A DNA stretch of 64,000 nt from Pseudomonas sp. GM48 (lineage in GTDB: Bacteria; Pseudomonadota; Gammaproteobacteria; Pseudomonadales; Pseudomonadaceae). Positions within the stretch are counted from its first letter, which is position 1. Every line of letters starts with the position of its first letter. The notes under the pieces were generated by a model, which did not search any database, was not told where the DNA came from, and saw only the letters and a program-made list of their open reading frames with translations. The stretch is from contig NZ_AKJM01000038.1 in the NCBI RefSeq assembly GCF_000282335.1, positions 1 to 64,000 on the forward strand. The letters run 5' to 3'. Made by a program: the position numbers and the translations under genes. Below, one piece after another: positions 35,003-44,292 of this stretch.

Positions 35003-36328
35003 TCAGCCAACCTGCTTGGTCGGGCTGTGGTAGATGTCAGCGAACATGTCAGCCATGGCTTCTTCGCTGGGTTCTTCCTGCATTTGCACACTCACGGCGC
35101 GACTGACCAACTGGTGACGACGCGGCAGATGCAAATCATCCGGAATCCGCGGGCCATCGGTCAGGTAGGCCACCGGCAGCTCATGACTGATGGCCAGGCT
35201 CAACACCTCGCCCAGGCTTGCCGTTTCATCCAGTTTAGTCAGAATGCAGCCAGCGAGCCCACAACGCTTGTAACTGTGGTACGCGGCCGTTAGAACCTGT
35301 TTCTGGCTGGTGGTTGCCAGGACCAGATAATTTTTCGAGCGAATGCCACGACCGGCCAGGCTTTCGAGCTGCATGCGCAGTGCCGGATCGCTGGCCTGCA
35401 GGCCAGCGGTATCGATCAGCACCACACGCTTGCGCAGCAACGGCTCCAGCGCCTGCACCAGGGACTGGCCCGGATCGACGTGGGTCACCGACACATTGAG
35501 AATGCGCCCCAGGGTCTTGAGCTGCTCCTGGGCACCGATGCGAAAGCTGTCCATGCTCACCAGCGCAATGTTCTGCGCGCCGTACTTGAGCACATAACGG
35601 GCAGCCAGCTTGGCCAGGGTGGTGGTCTTGCCCATGCCGGCCGGGCCGACCATGGCAATCACACCGCCCTCTTCCAGCGGCTCGACTTCCGGCGTAACGA
35701 TCATGCGCGCCAGGTGCGCCAGCAACATTCGCCAAGCCTGACGAGGCTCTTCGATTTCGGTAATCAGCGCCAGCAGATCGCGCGACAGCGGGCCAGACAG
35801 GCCAATGCGTTGCAGGCGGCGCCAGAGATTGGCCTGGTCCGGACGACTGCCTTGCAGCTGATTCCAGGCCAGGGAGCCCAGCTGAACTTCCATGAGTTCG
35901 CGCAGGCTGTTGAGTTCGAAACGCATCGAGTCGAACGCTCGCGGGTCCACGCCTGTGGAGGCTGGTGCCGCCGGTGCAGGGCGACGAGGTTCGGCGTACG
36001 TCGGCTCGATCAACGGTTCGGCGGCGGTCAGCGGCAGGCCGGCGAACAACTGACGGTTGGTGCTCTTGTCGCTCTCGCCATCGCTACGCAGGCTCAATTC
36101 GGCCTGGGCGGTGACGATCCGCGACTGAGTCTTGCGCAGCTCGTCTTCGAGCTCCATGTTCGGAACCCGAGGCGCCAGCGCCGACAACTTGTAATCCAGC
36201 GCAGCCGTCAGCTCGACACCACCGGCGATCCGGCGGTTGCCAATGATGGCGGCATCGGCGCCCAGCTCATCACGAACCAGCTTCATGGCCTGACGCATAT
36301 CGGCGGCGAAAAAACGCTTAACTTGCAT
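35003..36328 (-). CDS. flhF: Flagellar placement GTPase FlhF
   Basis: A 441-residue SRP-family GTPase that sets polar flagellar position. The N-terminal B domain begins MQVKRFFAADMRQAMKLV. A variable linker (about residues 90-140) is followed by the NG domains: P-loop GPAGMGKTTTLAKLAARY, LVSMDSFRIGAQEQL, LIDTAGLQASD and LTKLDET. The gap to flhA is only 11 bases, so it probably shares its transcript. fleN follows after 116 bases. Confidence 0.96.
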   Translation of the reverse strand: MQVKRFFAADMRQAMKLVRDELGADAAIIGNRRIAGGVELTAALDYKLSALAPRVPNMELEDELRKTQSRIVTAQAELSLRSDGESDKSTNRQLFAGLPLTAAEPLIEPTYAEPRRPAPAAPASTGVDPRAFDSMRFELNSLRELMEVQLGSLAWNQLQGSRPDQANLWRRLQRIGLSGPLSRDLLALITEIEEPRQAWRMLLAHLARMIVTPEVEPLEEGGVIAMVGPAGMGKTTTLAKLAARYVLKYGAQNIALVSMDSFRIGAQEQLKTLGRILNVSVTHVDPGQSLVQALEPLLRKRVVLIDTAGLQASDPALRMQLESLAGRGIRSKNYLVLATTSQKQVLTAAYHSYKRCGLAGCILTKLDETASLGEVLSLAISHELPVAYLTDGPRIPDDLHLPRRHQLVSRAVSVQMQEEPSEEAMADMFADIYHSPTKQVG

Positions 36329-36339
36329 AAACCACTACC

Positions 36340-38469
36340 TCAGCCGTTGGGCCCTACTGTCGCAACGATGGTCACTTGCTTGTTGTCAGGAATTTCCTGG
36401 TAAGCCAACACGTGCAAACCCGGGACTGCGAGCCGGCCAAATCGCGAGAGCATCGCGCGAACCGGACCGGCCACCAGCAGAATCACCGGCTGACCCTGCA
36501 TCTCCTGGCGCTGCGCCGCGTCGATCAACGAGCGTTGCAACTTCTCAGCCATGCTTGGCTCCAGCAGAACGCCCTCTTCCGAGCCTTGTCCTGCCTTTTG
36601 CAGACTATTGAGCAATATCTGTTCCAACCTTGGCTCCAGCGTGATTACTGGCAGCTCCGACTCAGTGCCTACAATGCTTTGCACGATTGCACGGGATACG
36701 CCAACACGCACGGCAGCCACCAACGCGGCGGTATCTTGACTCTTGGCAGCATTGTTGGCGATGGCCTCGGCAATGCTGCGGATATCGCGCACGGGGACTT
36801 GTTCGGCCAACAGCGCTTGCAGCACCTTGAGCAACTGCGACAGCGAAACCACGCCCGGCACCAGCTCCTCGGCCAGTTTCGGCGAGCTTTTGGCCAGCAA
36901 TTGCATGAGTTGCTGCACTTCTTCGTGACCGATCAGTTCACTGGAATGCTTGTAAAGTATCTGGTTCAAATGCGTGGCCACTACTGTACTGGCATCGACC
37001 ACCGTATAACCGAGCGATTGCGCCTGCGCGCGCTGGCTGATTTCGATCCAGACCGCCTCCAGACCGAAAGCCGGATCTTTGGCGGTAATACCGTTGAGCG
37101 AACCGTAGACCTGTCCCGGGTTGATCGCCAGTTCGCGATCCGGGTAAATCTCCGCCTCGGCCAGTATCACCCCCATGAGGGTCAGGCGATAGGCACTCGG
37201 TGCCAGGTCGAGGTTGTCGCGGATATGCACCGTCGGCATCAGGAAGCCCAGGTCCTGGGAGAGCTTCTTGCGCACCCCCTTGATCCGCGCCAGCAACTGG
37301 CCGCCCTGGTTGCGGTCCACCAACGGAATCAAGCGATAACCCACCTCCAGGCCGATCATGTCGATTGGCGTCACGTCATCCCAGCCGAGCTCCTTGGTTT
37401 CCTGGGCGCGGGCCGGCGACGGCAGCAGTTCCTGCTGGCGCTTGACCTCTTGCAGGGCCTGTACCTTGGCGACGTTGTGCTTTTTCCAGAACAGATAGGC
37501 GCCACCGGCCGCCAGGGCCGCCATGCTCAGGAACGAGAAGTGTGGCATGCCGGGCACCAGGCCCATGACCGCCATCAAGCCTGCCGCCACAGCCAGTGCC
37601 TTGGGGGAGGCGAACATCTGGCGATTGATTTGCTTGCCCATGTCTTCCGAACCGGAAGCACGAGTCACCATGATCGCTGCGGCTGTCGATAACAACAGTG
37701 ATGGCAATTGCGCCACCAAACCGTCACCGATGGTCAACAGCGCATACACCTTGCCGGCGTCGGCGAAGTTCATGTTGTGCTGGAAGATACCGACCGCCAT
37801 GCCGCCAATCAGGTTGATGAACAGGATCAACAGGCCGGCGATGGCGTCACCCCGGACGAATTTGCTCGCACCGTCCATGGAACCGTAGAACTCGGCTTCC
37901 TGCGCAACTTCCGAACGGCGGGCCTTGGCCTGGGCCTGATCGATCAGGCCGGCGTTGAGGTCGGCGTCGATCGCCATTTGCTTGCCGGGCATCGCATCGA
38001 GGGTGAAACGCGCGCTCACCTCGGAAATCCGCCCCGCACCCTTGGTCACCACGACGAAGTTGATGATCATCAAGATCGCGAAGACCACGATACCGACCAC
38101 GTAGTTACCGCCGATCACCACCTCGCCGAACGCCTGGATCACTTTACCGGCAGCGGCGTGACCATCCTGGCCGTGAAGCATGACCACCCGAGTGGAGGCC
38201 ACGTTCAATGCCAGGCGCAACAGCGTCGCCACCAGCAAAATGGTCGGGAACACCGCAAAATCCAGCGGCCGCAAAGCGTAGACACAGACCAGCAGCACGA
38301 CGATGGACAGCGCGATGTTGAAGGTGAAGAACACGTCCAGCAGGAACGGCGGCACCGGCAACATCATCATCGCCAGCATGACCAGCAGCAACAGCGGCAC
38401 GCCCAGATTGCCCCGACTGAGGTCGGCAATATTGCTGCGGGCACTGTTGATTAACTGAGAGCGATCCAC
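36340..38469 (-). CDS. flhA: Flagellar export gate protein FlhA
   Basis: A 709-residue export apparatus protein. Eight N-terminal membrane helices occupy residues 25-325, including the FHIPEP-type conserved segment GVPLLLLVMLAMMMLPVP and the proton-channel region DAMPGKQMAIDADLNAG. A large cytoplasmic domain (about 360-709) binds chaperone-substrate pairs. The start follows AAAGGAACGGGGAAAACCGG. A sigma-54 type element lies 62 bases upstream. It is the first gene of the flhA-flhF-fleN-fliA stretch. Confidence 0.97.
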   Translation of the reverse strand: MDRSQLINSARSNIADLSRGNLGVPLLLLVMLAMMMLPVPPFLLDVFFTFNIALSIVVLLVCVYALRPLDFAVFPTILLVATLLRLALNVASTRVVMLHGQDGHAAAGKVIQAFGEVVIGGNYVVGIVVFAILMIINFVVVTKGAGRISEVSARFTLDAMPGKQMAIDADLNAGLIDQAQAKARRSEVAQEAEFYGSMDGASKFVRGDAIAGLLILFINLIGGMAVGIFQHNMNFADAGKVYALLTIGDGLVAQLPSLLLSTAAAIMVTRASGSEDMGKQINRQMFASPKALAVAAGLMAVMGLVPGMPHFSFLSMAALAAGGAYLFWKKHNVAKVQALQEVKRQQELLPSPARAQETKELGWDDVTPIDMIGLEVGYRLIPLVDRNQGGQLLARIKGVRKKLSQDLGFLMPTVHIRDNLDLAPSAYRLTLMGVILAEAEIYPDRELAINPGQVYGSLNGITAKDPAFGLEAVWIEISQRAQAQSLGYTVVDASTVVATHLNQILYKHSSELIGHEEVQQLMQLLAKSSPKLAEELVPGVVSLSQLLKVLQALLAEQVPVRDIRSIAEAIANNAAKSQDTAALVAAVRVGVSRAIVQSIVGTESELPVITLEPRLEQILLNSLQKAGQGSEEGVLLEPSMAEKLQRSLIDAAQRQEMQGQPVILLVAGPVRAMLSRFGRLAVPGLHVLAYQEIPDNKQVTIVATVGPNG

Positions 38470-38530
38470 CGGTTTTCCCCGTTCCTTTAAAGCAAACTTT
38501 TGACGCCTGAAGCAGGCGCAGAGCGGCTAC

Positions 38531-38547
38531 TGCAAGAAGCTTTCCAA
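38531..38547 (-). promoter_or_regulatory. Sigma-54 type promoter for flhA
   Basis: On the minus strand, TTGGAAAGCTTCTTGCA has GG and GC separated by exactly ten bases, with the TTGC -12 box intact and the -24 box matching at TTGG. It lies 62 bases upstream of the flhA start. Consistent with FleQ/RpoN control of flhA in P. aeruginosa. Confidence 0.6.
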
Positions 38548-38604
38548 CTTTTGCGGGGTTTGAAATAGAGGGGCTTATCAACGAAATGAGCGCGCGAACC
38601 ATCC

Positions 38605-38711
38605 GTAGCAGCTGCCGAGCCCGCGAGGCTGCGTTCGGCTGCGCAGCAGTCGTCAGTTCCCGGCGAGGACTGCGTCCTCGAACGCAGCCTCGCGGGCTCG
38701 GCAGCTGCTAC
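38605..38711. repeat. Perfect 32-bp inverted repeat between flhB and flhA
   Basis: The arms at 38605-38636 (GTAGCAGCTGCCGAGCCCGC and onward) and 38680-38711 are exact complements over 32 bases. The 43-base spacer contains a smaller hairpin, CGAGGAC-TGC-GTCCTCG. It is unrelated to the GGGC/GAGC REP arms elsewhere in the window and so is a second repeat family. It starts five bases after the end of flhB (38716) on the opposite side, so it is likely to fold in the flhB transcript. Confidence 0.92.
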
Positions 38712-38715
38712 AAAC

Positions 38716-39855
38716 TCAGGAATCGCGGCGTAGATCCGGCGGAATCGGCAGGTCATCCTTGAGCGGATCCGGTCGTTTACCCTTGCCCGCCCGGTACTGT
38801 CGAATCTGATAAACGTAAGCCAGTACCTGCGCGACTGCCAGATAGAGTCCGCCGGGAATTTCCTGCTCAAGTTCGGTGGAGTAGTAGATCGAGCGCGCCA
38901 GCGCCGGCGACTCCAGCAGCAATATCTCGTTGGCCACTGCGATCTCACGGATCTTCAAGGCCAGGAAGTCACTACCCTTGGCCAGCAACACCGGCGCATT
39001 ACCCTTCTCCGGGTCGTACTTGAGGGCCACGGCGTAGTGGGTCGGGTTGGTGATGACCACGTCGGCCTCGGGAATCGCGGCCATCATTCGCCGCTGGGAC
39101 ATCTCGCGCTGCAGCTGTCGAATCCGCTGCTTGACCTCCGGCCGCCCGTCTTGATCCTTATGCTCGTCACGCACTTCCTGCTTGGTCATCAGCAGTTTCT
39201 TGTGGCTTTCCCAGAGCTGCACCGGCACGTCCACCACAGCGATGAGGATCAGCCCGCACGCCATCCACAAGGTGCTCCAGCCCACCACTTGCAGGCTGTG
39301 AATGATCGCCATGTCCAGGGGCTCATGGGCGATGCGCAGCAGGTCATCGATGTCCGACGACAATACCGCCAGTGCCACGAACAGAATGATGATGAACTTG
39401 GCCAGGGCCTTGAGCAGTTCGACCAGCGATTTGGTGGAGAACATACGCTTGAGGCCGGGGCCGGGATTCAAGCGGCTGAACTTGGGCGCCATGGAGCTCG
39501 CCGCGAACAGCCAGCCGCCCAGGGAAATCGGACCGATGATGGCGGCCAGCACCAACGTGATCATCACTGGCTGGATCGACCACAGGGCAATTTGCCCCGA
39601 ACGCATCAGGTAGGTGGCCATGGAGCGCTGATCCAGAATCACTTCCCGCGGCAGCGAAAAGTTGATGCGCATCAGCTCCATCATGTCCTGCGCCATGGCG
39701 CCGCCAAAAATCAGCAACGCCGAGGCACCGACCAGCATGATCGCCAGGGTGTTGAGCTCCTTGGACCGCGCTATCTCACCCTTTTCACGGGAGTCCTGCT
39801 TGCGCTTCTCCGTGGGGTCTTCTGTTTTGTCCTGACCGCTTTCGCTCTCAGCCAT
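38716..39855 (-). CDS. flhB: Flagellar export apparatus protein FlhB
   Basis: A 379-residue substrate-specificity switch protein. It has a charged N-terminus (ESGQDKTEDPTEKRKQDSRE), four membrane helices (residues 32-210) and a cytoplasmic domain with the autocleavage motif NPTH in VVITNPTHYAVALKYDPE. The C-terminal tail is Arg/Lys/Pro-rich. Full-length for the family. It follows fliR by three bases and is the last gene of the fliL operon. The FlhB C-domain homologue at 23494 aligns with its cytoplasmic half. Confidence 0.97.
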   Translation of the reverse strand: MAESESGQDKTEDPTEKRKQDSREKGEIARSKELNTLAIMLVGASALLIFGGAMAQDMMELMRINFSLPREVILDQRSMATYLMRSGQIALWSIQPVMITLVLAAIIGPISLGGWLFAASSMAPKFSRLNPGPGLKRMFSTKSLVELLKALAKFIIILFVALAVLSSDIDDLLRIAHEPLDMAIIHSLQVVGWSTLWMACGLILIAVVDVPVQLWESHKKLLMTKQEVRDEHKDQDGRPEVKQRIRQLQREMSQRRMMAAIPEADVVITNPTHYAVALKYDPEKGNAPVLLAKGSDFLALKIREIAVANEILLLESPALARSIYYSTELEQEIPGGLYLAVAQVLAYVYQIRQYRAGKGKRPDPLKDDLPIPPDLRRDS

Positions 39856-39858
39856 GAC

Positions 39859-40641
39859 TCAGCTCGCCCGTGCCATTTCGCGCAAAAACTGCAAGGCCTC
39901 GGAGGCCAGCGGTTGATACTGATTGAGAATGTCCGCCAGCCCGACCCAGACGATGAACAGGCCAAGCACCAGGATCAGCGGGAAGCCGACAGAGAAAATA
40001 TTGAGTTGCGGCGCCGCCCGGGTCATGACGCCAAACGCGATGTTGACCACCAGCAACGCGGTGATTGCCGGCAGCACCAGCAGTAACGCCGAGCCAAGTA
40101 CCCAACCGAGCTTGCCAGCCAGTTCCCAGTAGTGATTAACCATCAAGCCGCCACCCACCGGCAATGTGGTGAAACTCTCGGTAAGGATCTCGAACACCAC
40201 CAGATGACCGTTCATGGACAGGAACAGCAGCGTCACCAGCATGGTGAAAAACTGCCCGATCACCGCCGTCGATACGCCGTTGGCCGGGTCGATCATGGAG
40301 GCGAAGCCCATGCCCATCTGGATGGCAACGATTTGCCCGGCTACCACAAAGGCCTGGAAGAACAGCTGCAAGGCGAAGCCCATCACCGCGCCGATGAGGA
40401 TTTGCTCGGCAATCAGCAACAGCCCACTCAAATCCAGCGCATTCACCGGGGGCATCGGCGGCAGGCCCGGTGCGATGACCACGGTAATGGCCAAGGCGAA
40501 ATACAGGCGGATGCGCCGGGGCAACAGGGTCGTGCCAAACACCGGCATGACCATCAGCAAGGAGCCGACGCGAAACAGCGGCAACATGAACGTCGCCACC
40601 CAGGTGCTGATCTGCGTATCGGTCAGCGCAAGCAGTGACAT
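39859..40641 (-). CDS. fliR: Flagellar export apparatus protein FliR
   Basis: A 260-residue membrane protein of the FliPQR export gate with six hydrophobic segments, including LLLIAEQILIGAVMGFALQL and GQIVAIQMGMGFASMIDPANG, a conserved FliR signature. It lies three bases before flhB and after fliQ. Confidence 0.96.
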   Translation of the reverse strand: MSLLALTDTQISTWVATFMLPLFRVGSLLMVMPVFGTTLLPRRIRLYFALAITVVIAPGLPPMPPVNALDLSGLLLIAEQILIGAVMGFALQLFFQAFVVAGQIVAIQMGMGFASMIDPANGVSTAVIGQFFTMLVTLLFLSMNGHLVVFEILTESFTTLPVGGGLMVNHYWELAGKLGWVLGSALLLVLPAITALLVVNIAFGVMTRAAPQLNIFSVGFPLILVLGLFIVWVGLADILNQYQPLASEALQFLREMARAS

Positions 40642-40644
40642 GGT

Positions 40645-40914
40645 TTAGCCGATGACCTGAGGAATACTGCCGTACAGCTGCAGGATGTAATCCATGAAGG
40701 TCTGCACCATCCATGGACCGCCGACGATCAGCGTCACCAGCATCACCAGCAGGCGTGGCAGGAAGCTCAGGGTCTGTTCGTTGATCTGGGTGGCAGCCTG
40801 GAACATCGCCACCAGCAGGCCCACCAGCAAACTCGGAATCACCAGGATCGCCACCATCATGGTGGTCAGCCACAGCGCTTCGCGAAAGATGTCGACCGCG
40901 ACTTCTGGCGTCAT
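40645..40914 (-). CDS. fliQ: Flagellar export apparatus protein FliQ
   Basis: An 89-residue two-helix membrane protein of the export gate. It starts [20 protein letters not shown], with the conserved [20 protein letters not shown] between the helices. It overlaps fliP by four bases. Confidence 0.96.
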   Translation of the reverse strand: MTPEVAVDIFREALWLTTMMVAILVIPSLLVGLLVAMFQAATQINEQTLSFLPRLLVMLVTLIVGGPWMVQTFMDYILQLYGSIPQVIG

Positions 40915-41669
40915 GGCGAGACACCGCCGAAGCTGCTGGCCAGCGTGCCGATGATCAGCGCCCAGCCATCCACCAGCACGAACAACATGATCTTGAACGG
41001 CAGGGAAATGATCAGCGGCGAGAGCATCATCATACCCATCGCCATCAGTACACTGGCCACGACCAAGTCGATGATCAGGAACGGAATGAAGATCATGAAG
41101 CCGATCTGGAACGCCGTTTTCAGCTCGGAGGTCACAAAGGCCGGCACCAGGATGGTCAGTGGTGCCTGATCCGGCGTCGCGATGTCAGTACGCTTGGACA
41201 GGCGCATGAACAGCTCCAGATCGCTGGTGCGGGTCTGGGCCAGCATGAAGTTCTTGATCGGCACCTGCGCCTTGGCGACCGCATCCTGGGCCGTCAGCTT
41301 TTCCGCCAGATACGGCTGCAGGGCATCCTGGTTCACCCGGTCGAACACCGGCGCCATGATGAACAGGGTCAGGAATAGCGCCATGCCGGTGAGGATCTGG
41401 TTCGATGGCGTCTGTTGCAGGCCCAGTGCCTGGCGCAGGATCGAGAAGACAATGATGATCCGGGTGAAACTGGTCATCAGCATGACAAACGCCGGGATAA
41501 AACTCAGCGCGGTCATGATCAGCAGGATTTGCAGGCTGACCGAATATTCCTGCGCACCCTGCGCATTGGTGCCTAGGGTGATCGCCGGGATCGACAGCGG
41601 ATCGGCGCCGAATGCCAGCGGCGCAGCCAGCATCAGGGTCAGCGTCAAGACGATGCGTAGCGCACCCAT
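40911..41669 (-). CDS. fliP: Flagellar export apparatus protein FliP
   Basis: A 252-residue export gate protein. A cleavable signal peptide (to about residue 22, LAAPLAFGA) is followed by four membrane helices. The family signature [20 protein letters not shown] is near residue 60. The C-terminal helices contain [20 protein letters not shown]. It overlaps fliO by one base. Confidence 0.97.
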   Translation of the reverse strand: MGALRIVLTLTLMLAAPLAFGADPLSIPAITLGTNAQGAQEYSVSLQILLIMTALSFIPAFVMLMTSFTRIIIVFSILRQALGLQQTPSNQILTGMALFLTLFIMAPVFDRVNQDALQPYLAEKLTAQDAVAKAQVPIKNFMLAQTRTSDLELFMRLSKRTDIATPDQAPLTILVPAFVTSELKTAFQIGFMIFIPFLIIDLVVASVLMAMGMMMLSPLIISLPFKIMLFVLVDGWALIIGTLASSFGGVSP

Positions 41670-42115
41670 TACTTCTTATCCTTCTGATCTTTACCCAGCA
41701 TTTCCAGCAGGCGCTGTGCAAACTCCGGTGTCGGTTTCTCGGTACTCGGCACTTGCACCGGCTCCTTGAGGACGTGCAGCGCAGTAATGCTGCCAGGACT
41801 CAGGCCCAACAGGATCTGCTCGTTGCCAACCTGCACCAGCATCAGACGGTCGCGAGGCCCCAGCGCGCGGGAGCCGACAATCTCGATCACCTGCCCTTTG
41901 CCAGCCGGACCGGCCTGCTGGACCCGACGCAGCAGCCAGGCGAGAAGGAAGATCAGCCCCAGTACCAGCAGCAAGCCGAACACCAGTTGCGTCAGTTGGC
42001 CAGCCACGCCACTGCTCACCGCAGGCACAGCGGCCGTGGCAACCGGTTCGGCCGCCAGCACACTGATCGGCATGGCCAGCGCTGCCCCCAGCAAAGCCCC
42101 CAGAACCTTTTTCAC
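41669..42115 (-). CDS. fliO: Flagellar export assembly protein FliO
   Basis: A 148-residue membrane protein that helps build the FliP ring. A short signal-like N-terminus is followed by a transmembrane helix ([20 protein letters not shown], about residues 47-66). A cytoplasmic beta-rich part follows ([30 protein letters not shown]). It directly abuts fliN and overlaps fliP by one base. Confidence 0.93.
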   Translation of the reverse strand: MKKVLGALLGAALAMPISVLAAEPVATAAVPAVSSGVAGQLTQLVFGLLLVLGLIFLLAWLLRRVQQAGPAGKGQVIEIVGSRALGPRDRLMLVQVGNEQILLGLSPGSITALHVLKEPVQVPSTEKPTPEFAQRLLEMLGKDQKDKK

Positions 42116-42562
42116 TCAGCGCAGCTTCTTGATGCGTTCGCTTGGGCTGATCACGTCCGTCAGGCGGATGCCGAACTTCTCGTTGACCACCACCACTTCG
42201 CCGTGGGCGATGAGCGTGCCATTGACCAGCACGTCCAGCGGCTCACCGGCCAGGCGATCAAGCTCGATCACCGAACCCTGGTTCAGTTGCAGCAAGTTGC
42301 GGATGTTGATGTCAGTGCTGCCCACTTCCATGGAAATCGACACCGGGATGTCGAGGATCACGTCCAGGTTCGGGCCTTCGAGGCTGACCGGATCGTTGTT
42401 TCTCGGCACGCTGCCGAACTCTTCCATTGGCAGGCGGTTGGACGCGGAACTGCCGGAATCGGCTGCCAGCAGGGCGTCGATGTCGGCTTGCCCGGCATCA
42501 CCGGTTTCTTCCAGGGCCGCGGCCCACTCATCGGCCAGAGCCTGGTCGTCTTGCGTGTTCAT
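42116..42562 (-). CDS. fliN: Flagellar motor switch protein FliN
   Basis: A 148-residue C-ring protein. The acidic N-terminal half (about 60 residues) precedes the SpoA domain: ILDIPVSISMEVGSTDINIR, LLQLNQGSVIELDRLAGEPL, VNGTLIAHGEVVVVNEKFGI. I chose the ATG at 42562; the upstream in-frame extension is not conserved. It lies 66 bases after fliM. Confidence 0.95.
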   Translation of the reverse strand: MNTQDDQALADEWAAALEETGDAGQADIDALLAADSGSSASNRLPMEEFGSVPRNNDPVSLEGPNLDVILDIPVSISMEVGSTDINIRNLLQLNQGSVIELDRLAGEPLDVLVNGTLIAHGEVVVVNEKFGIRLTDVISPSERIKKLR

Positions 42563-42628
42563 ATTGTCAGTGTCCTCGGCGAGCAAAAGTTCAGAATTCG
42601 GTTAATCGCGAATGGGTACGAGCGCCGG

Positions 42629-43597
42629 TCAACGGCGCTCGATCGGCTCGATCACTTGCAACGCCAGGTTGCCCTTGTGCGAGCCCATCTTGACCTTGAA
42701 GGCCGGCACGCCGTTGGCGCGCATGATCATTTCTTCCGGCATCTCGACCGGGATCACATCCCCCGGCTGCATGTGCAGGATGTCGCGCAGGCGCAGCTGA
42801 CGACGAGCCACCGTCGCACCGATCGGCACGTCGACGTCCAGCACGTCCTGGCGCAAGGCGTTGACCCAGCGCTCGTCCTGGTCGTCGAGGTCCGACTGGA
42901 AGCCGGCGTCGAGCATTTCGCGCACCGGCTCGATCATCGAGTACGGCATGGTCACGTGCAGATCGCCGCCACCGCCATCGAGCTCGATGTGGAAGGTCGA
43001 CACCACAATGGCTTCGCTCGGACCGACGATGTTGGCCATGGCCGGGTTCACTTCCGAGTTGATGTACTCGAAGTTGACTTCCATGATCGCCTGCCAGGCT
43101 TCCTTCAAATCGACGAACGCCTGCTCCAGCACCATGCGCACAACACGCAGCTCGGTCGGCGTGAATTCACGCCCCTCGATCTTTGCGTGCCGGCCGTCAC
43201 CGCCGAAGAAGTTGTCCACCAGCTTGAACACCAGCTTGGCGTCGAGAATGAACAGCGCGGTGCCGCGCAAGGGTTTGATCTTGACCAGGTTGAGACTGGT
43301 CGGCACGTACAGCGAGTGCACGTATTCGCCGAACTTCATCACCTGCACGCCGCCGACCGCCACGTCTGCCGAGCGACGCAGCATGTTGAACATGCTGATG
43401 CGGGTATAGCGGGCGAAACGCTCGTTGATCATTTCCAGGGTCGGCATGCGTCCACGGACGATGCGATCCTGGCTGGTCAGGTCGTAGCTTTTGACGCTGC
43501 CGGGTTCGGCAGCGTTTTCGGTCTGTACCAGACCGTCATCGACGCCATGCAGCAGCGCGTCGATCTCATCCTGGGACAGCAGGTCCTGCACGGCCAT
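42629..43597 (-). CDS. fliM: Flagellar motor switch protein FliM
   Basis: A 322-residue C-ring protein. The N-terminal CheY-binding peptide is LLSQDEIDALLHGV (EIDALL at residues 11-16). The middle domain has the GGxG-type segment VGGVQVMKFGEYVHSLYVPT. The C-terminal SpoA domain includes GATVARRQLRLRDILHMQPG. The CheY-binding peptide shares its pattern with the four repeats in CheA. Confidence 0.97.
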   Translation of the reverse strand: MAVQDLLSQDEIDALLHGVDDGLVQTENAAEPGSVKSYDLTSQDRIVRGRMPTLEMINERFARYTRISMFNMLRRSADVAVGGVQVMKFGEYVHSLYVPTSLNLVKIKPLRGTALFILDAKLVFKLVDNFFGGDGRHAKIEGREFTPTELRVVRMVLEQAFVDLKEAWQAIMEVNFEYINSEVNPAMANIVGPSEAIVVSTFHIELDGGGGDLHVTMPYSMIEPVREMLDAGFQSDLDDQDERWVNALRQDVLDVDVPIGATVARRQLRLRDILHMQPGDVIPVEMPEEMIMRANGVPAFKVKMGSHKGNLALQVIEPIERR

Positions 43598-43606
43598 GTC
43601 GTGTTC

Positions 43607-44110
43607 CTACTGCAGTACGAAATTAGTGAAAAGCAACTGTTCGATCACCACTTTGCCAAGCTCTTTCTGCGCCACTTCCTGCACGCTGGCGGTGGCCTTC
43701 TGCCGTAGCATTTCCTGACCGACCGGCGACGCGAGGGTCGCAAAGTCCTGCCCGGAGAACAGCATGACCAGGTTATTGCGGATGACCGGCATATGGACCT
43801 TGAGTGCATCCAGATCCGCCTGGTTACGGGCGAGCATGGTGATGCTTACTTGCATGTAGCGCTGGCGACCGTTCTGGTTGAAATTGGCCACGAAAGCCGG
43901 CGCCATCGACTCGAAAATCGCTGGCTGCTTGCCGACGGGAGCGGTTTGCGCCACGTCGGCGGCAGGCTTGCTCTGAGCGCTGTGCATGAAGTACCAGGTC
44001 GCCCCCACGGACACACCAATCGCCAGCAGCAGGGCCACCACGATCACGATAATCAGCTTGAGTTTGCCTTTGGTTGCGGGGTCTTTTACTGCTGCGTCGC
44101 TCTTCGCCAT
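43607..44110 (-). CDS. fliL: Flagellar basal body-associated protein FliL
   Basis: A 167-residue inner-membrane protein that associates with the stator. It has a short Lys-rich cytoplasmic start, one helix (LIIVIVVALLLAIGVSVGATWYF), and a periplasmic domain (AFVANFNQNGRQRYMQVSIT, VIRNNLVMLFSGQ) of the FliL/stomatin-like fold. It is the first gene of fliL-fliM-fliN-fliO-fliP-fliQ-fliR-flhB, with a sigma-54 type element 51 bases upstream. Confidence 0.94.
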   Translation of the reverse strand: MAKSDAAVKDPATKGKLKLIIVIVVALLLAIGVSVGATWYFMHSAQSKPAADVAQTAPVGKQPAIFESMAPAFVANFNQNGRQRYMQVSITMLARNQADLDALKVHMPVIRNNLVMLFSGQDFATLASPVGQEMLRQKATASVQEVAQKELGKVVIEQLLFTNFVLQ

Positions 44111-44160
44111 GCCAATAATCCGTCACTATTCGGGTTTTCACAGTCGCACGGCAAGGCAAG

Positions 44161-44177
44161 AGCAAGTGTTATGCCAT
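44161..44177 (-). promoter_or_regulatory. Sigma-54 type promoter for the fliL operon
   Basis: On the minus strand, ATGGCATAACACTTGCT has GG and GC separated by ten bases, with TGGCA and TTGCT boxes close to consensus. It is 51 bases upstream of the fliL start and directly touches the REPIN at 44177. Confidence 0.7.
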
Positions 44178-44277
44178 GTAGGAGCGAGCCTGCTCGCGAA
44201 GAATTCAAGAGCGCCGCGTTTAGCCAATAAACACGCGCTATCGTTAACGATCATCGCGAGCAAGCTCGCTCCTACAG
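44177..44277. repeat. REPIN, GAGC-arm class, between fliK and fliL
   Basis: The arms TGTAGGAGCGAGCCTGCTCG and the complement GCGAGCAAGCTCGCTCCTAC enclose a spacer with GCGCTATCGTTAACGATC, the same theme as the units at 7844 and 25880. It starts where the fliL -24 element ends and finishes 15 bases before the fliK stop codon. Confidence 0.9.
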
Positions 44278-44292
44278 GGGGTTTGCGTTTGA

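Noticed and set aside
41612..43708. A 698-codon plus-strand frame opposite fliO, fliN and fliM
   Set aside because: The translation is low-complexity His/Gln/Arg/Asp sequence typical of antisense frames in this GC range. The minus strand has well-conserved FliM, FliN and FliO.
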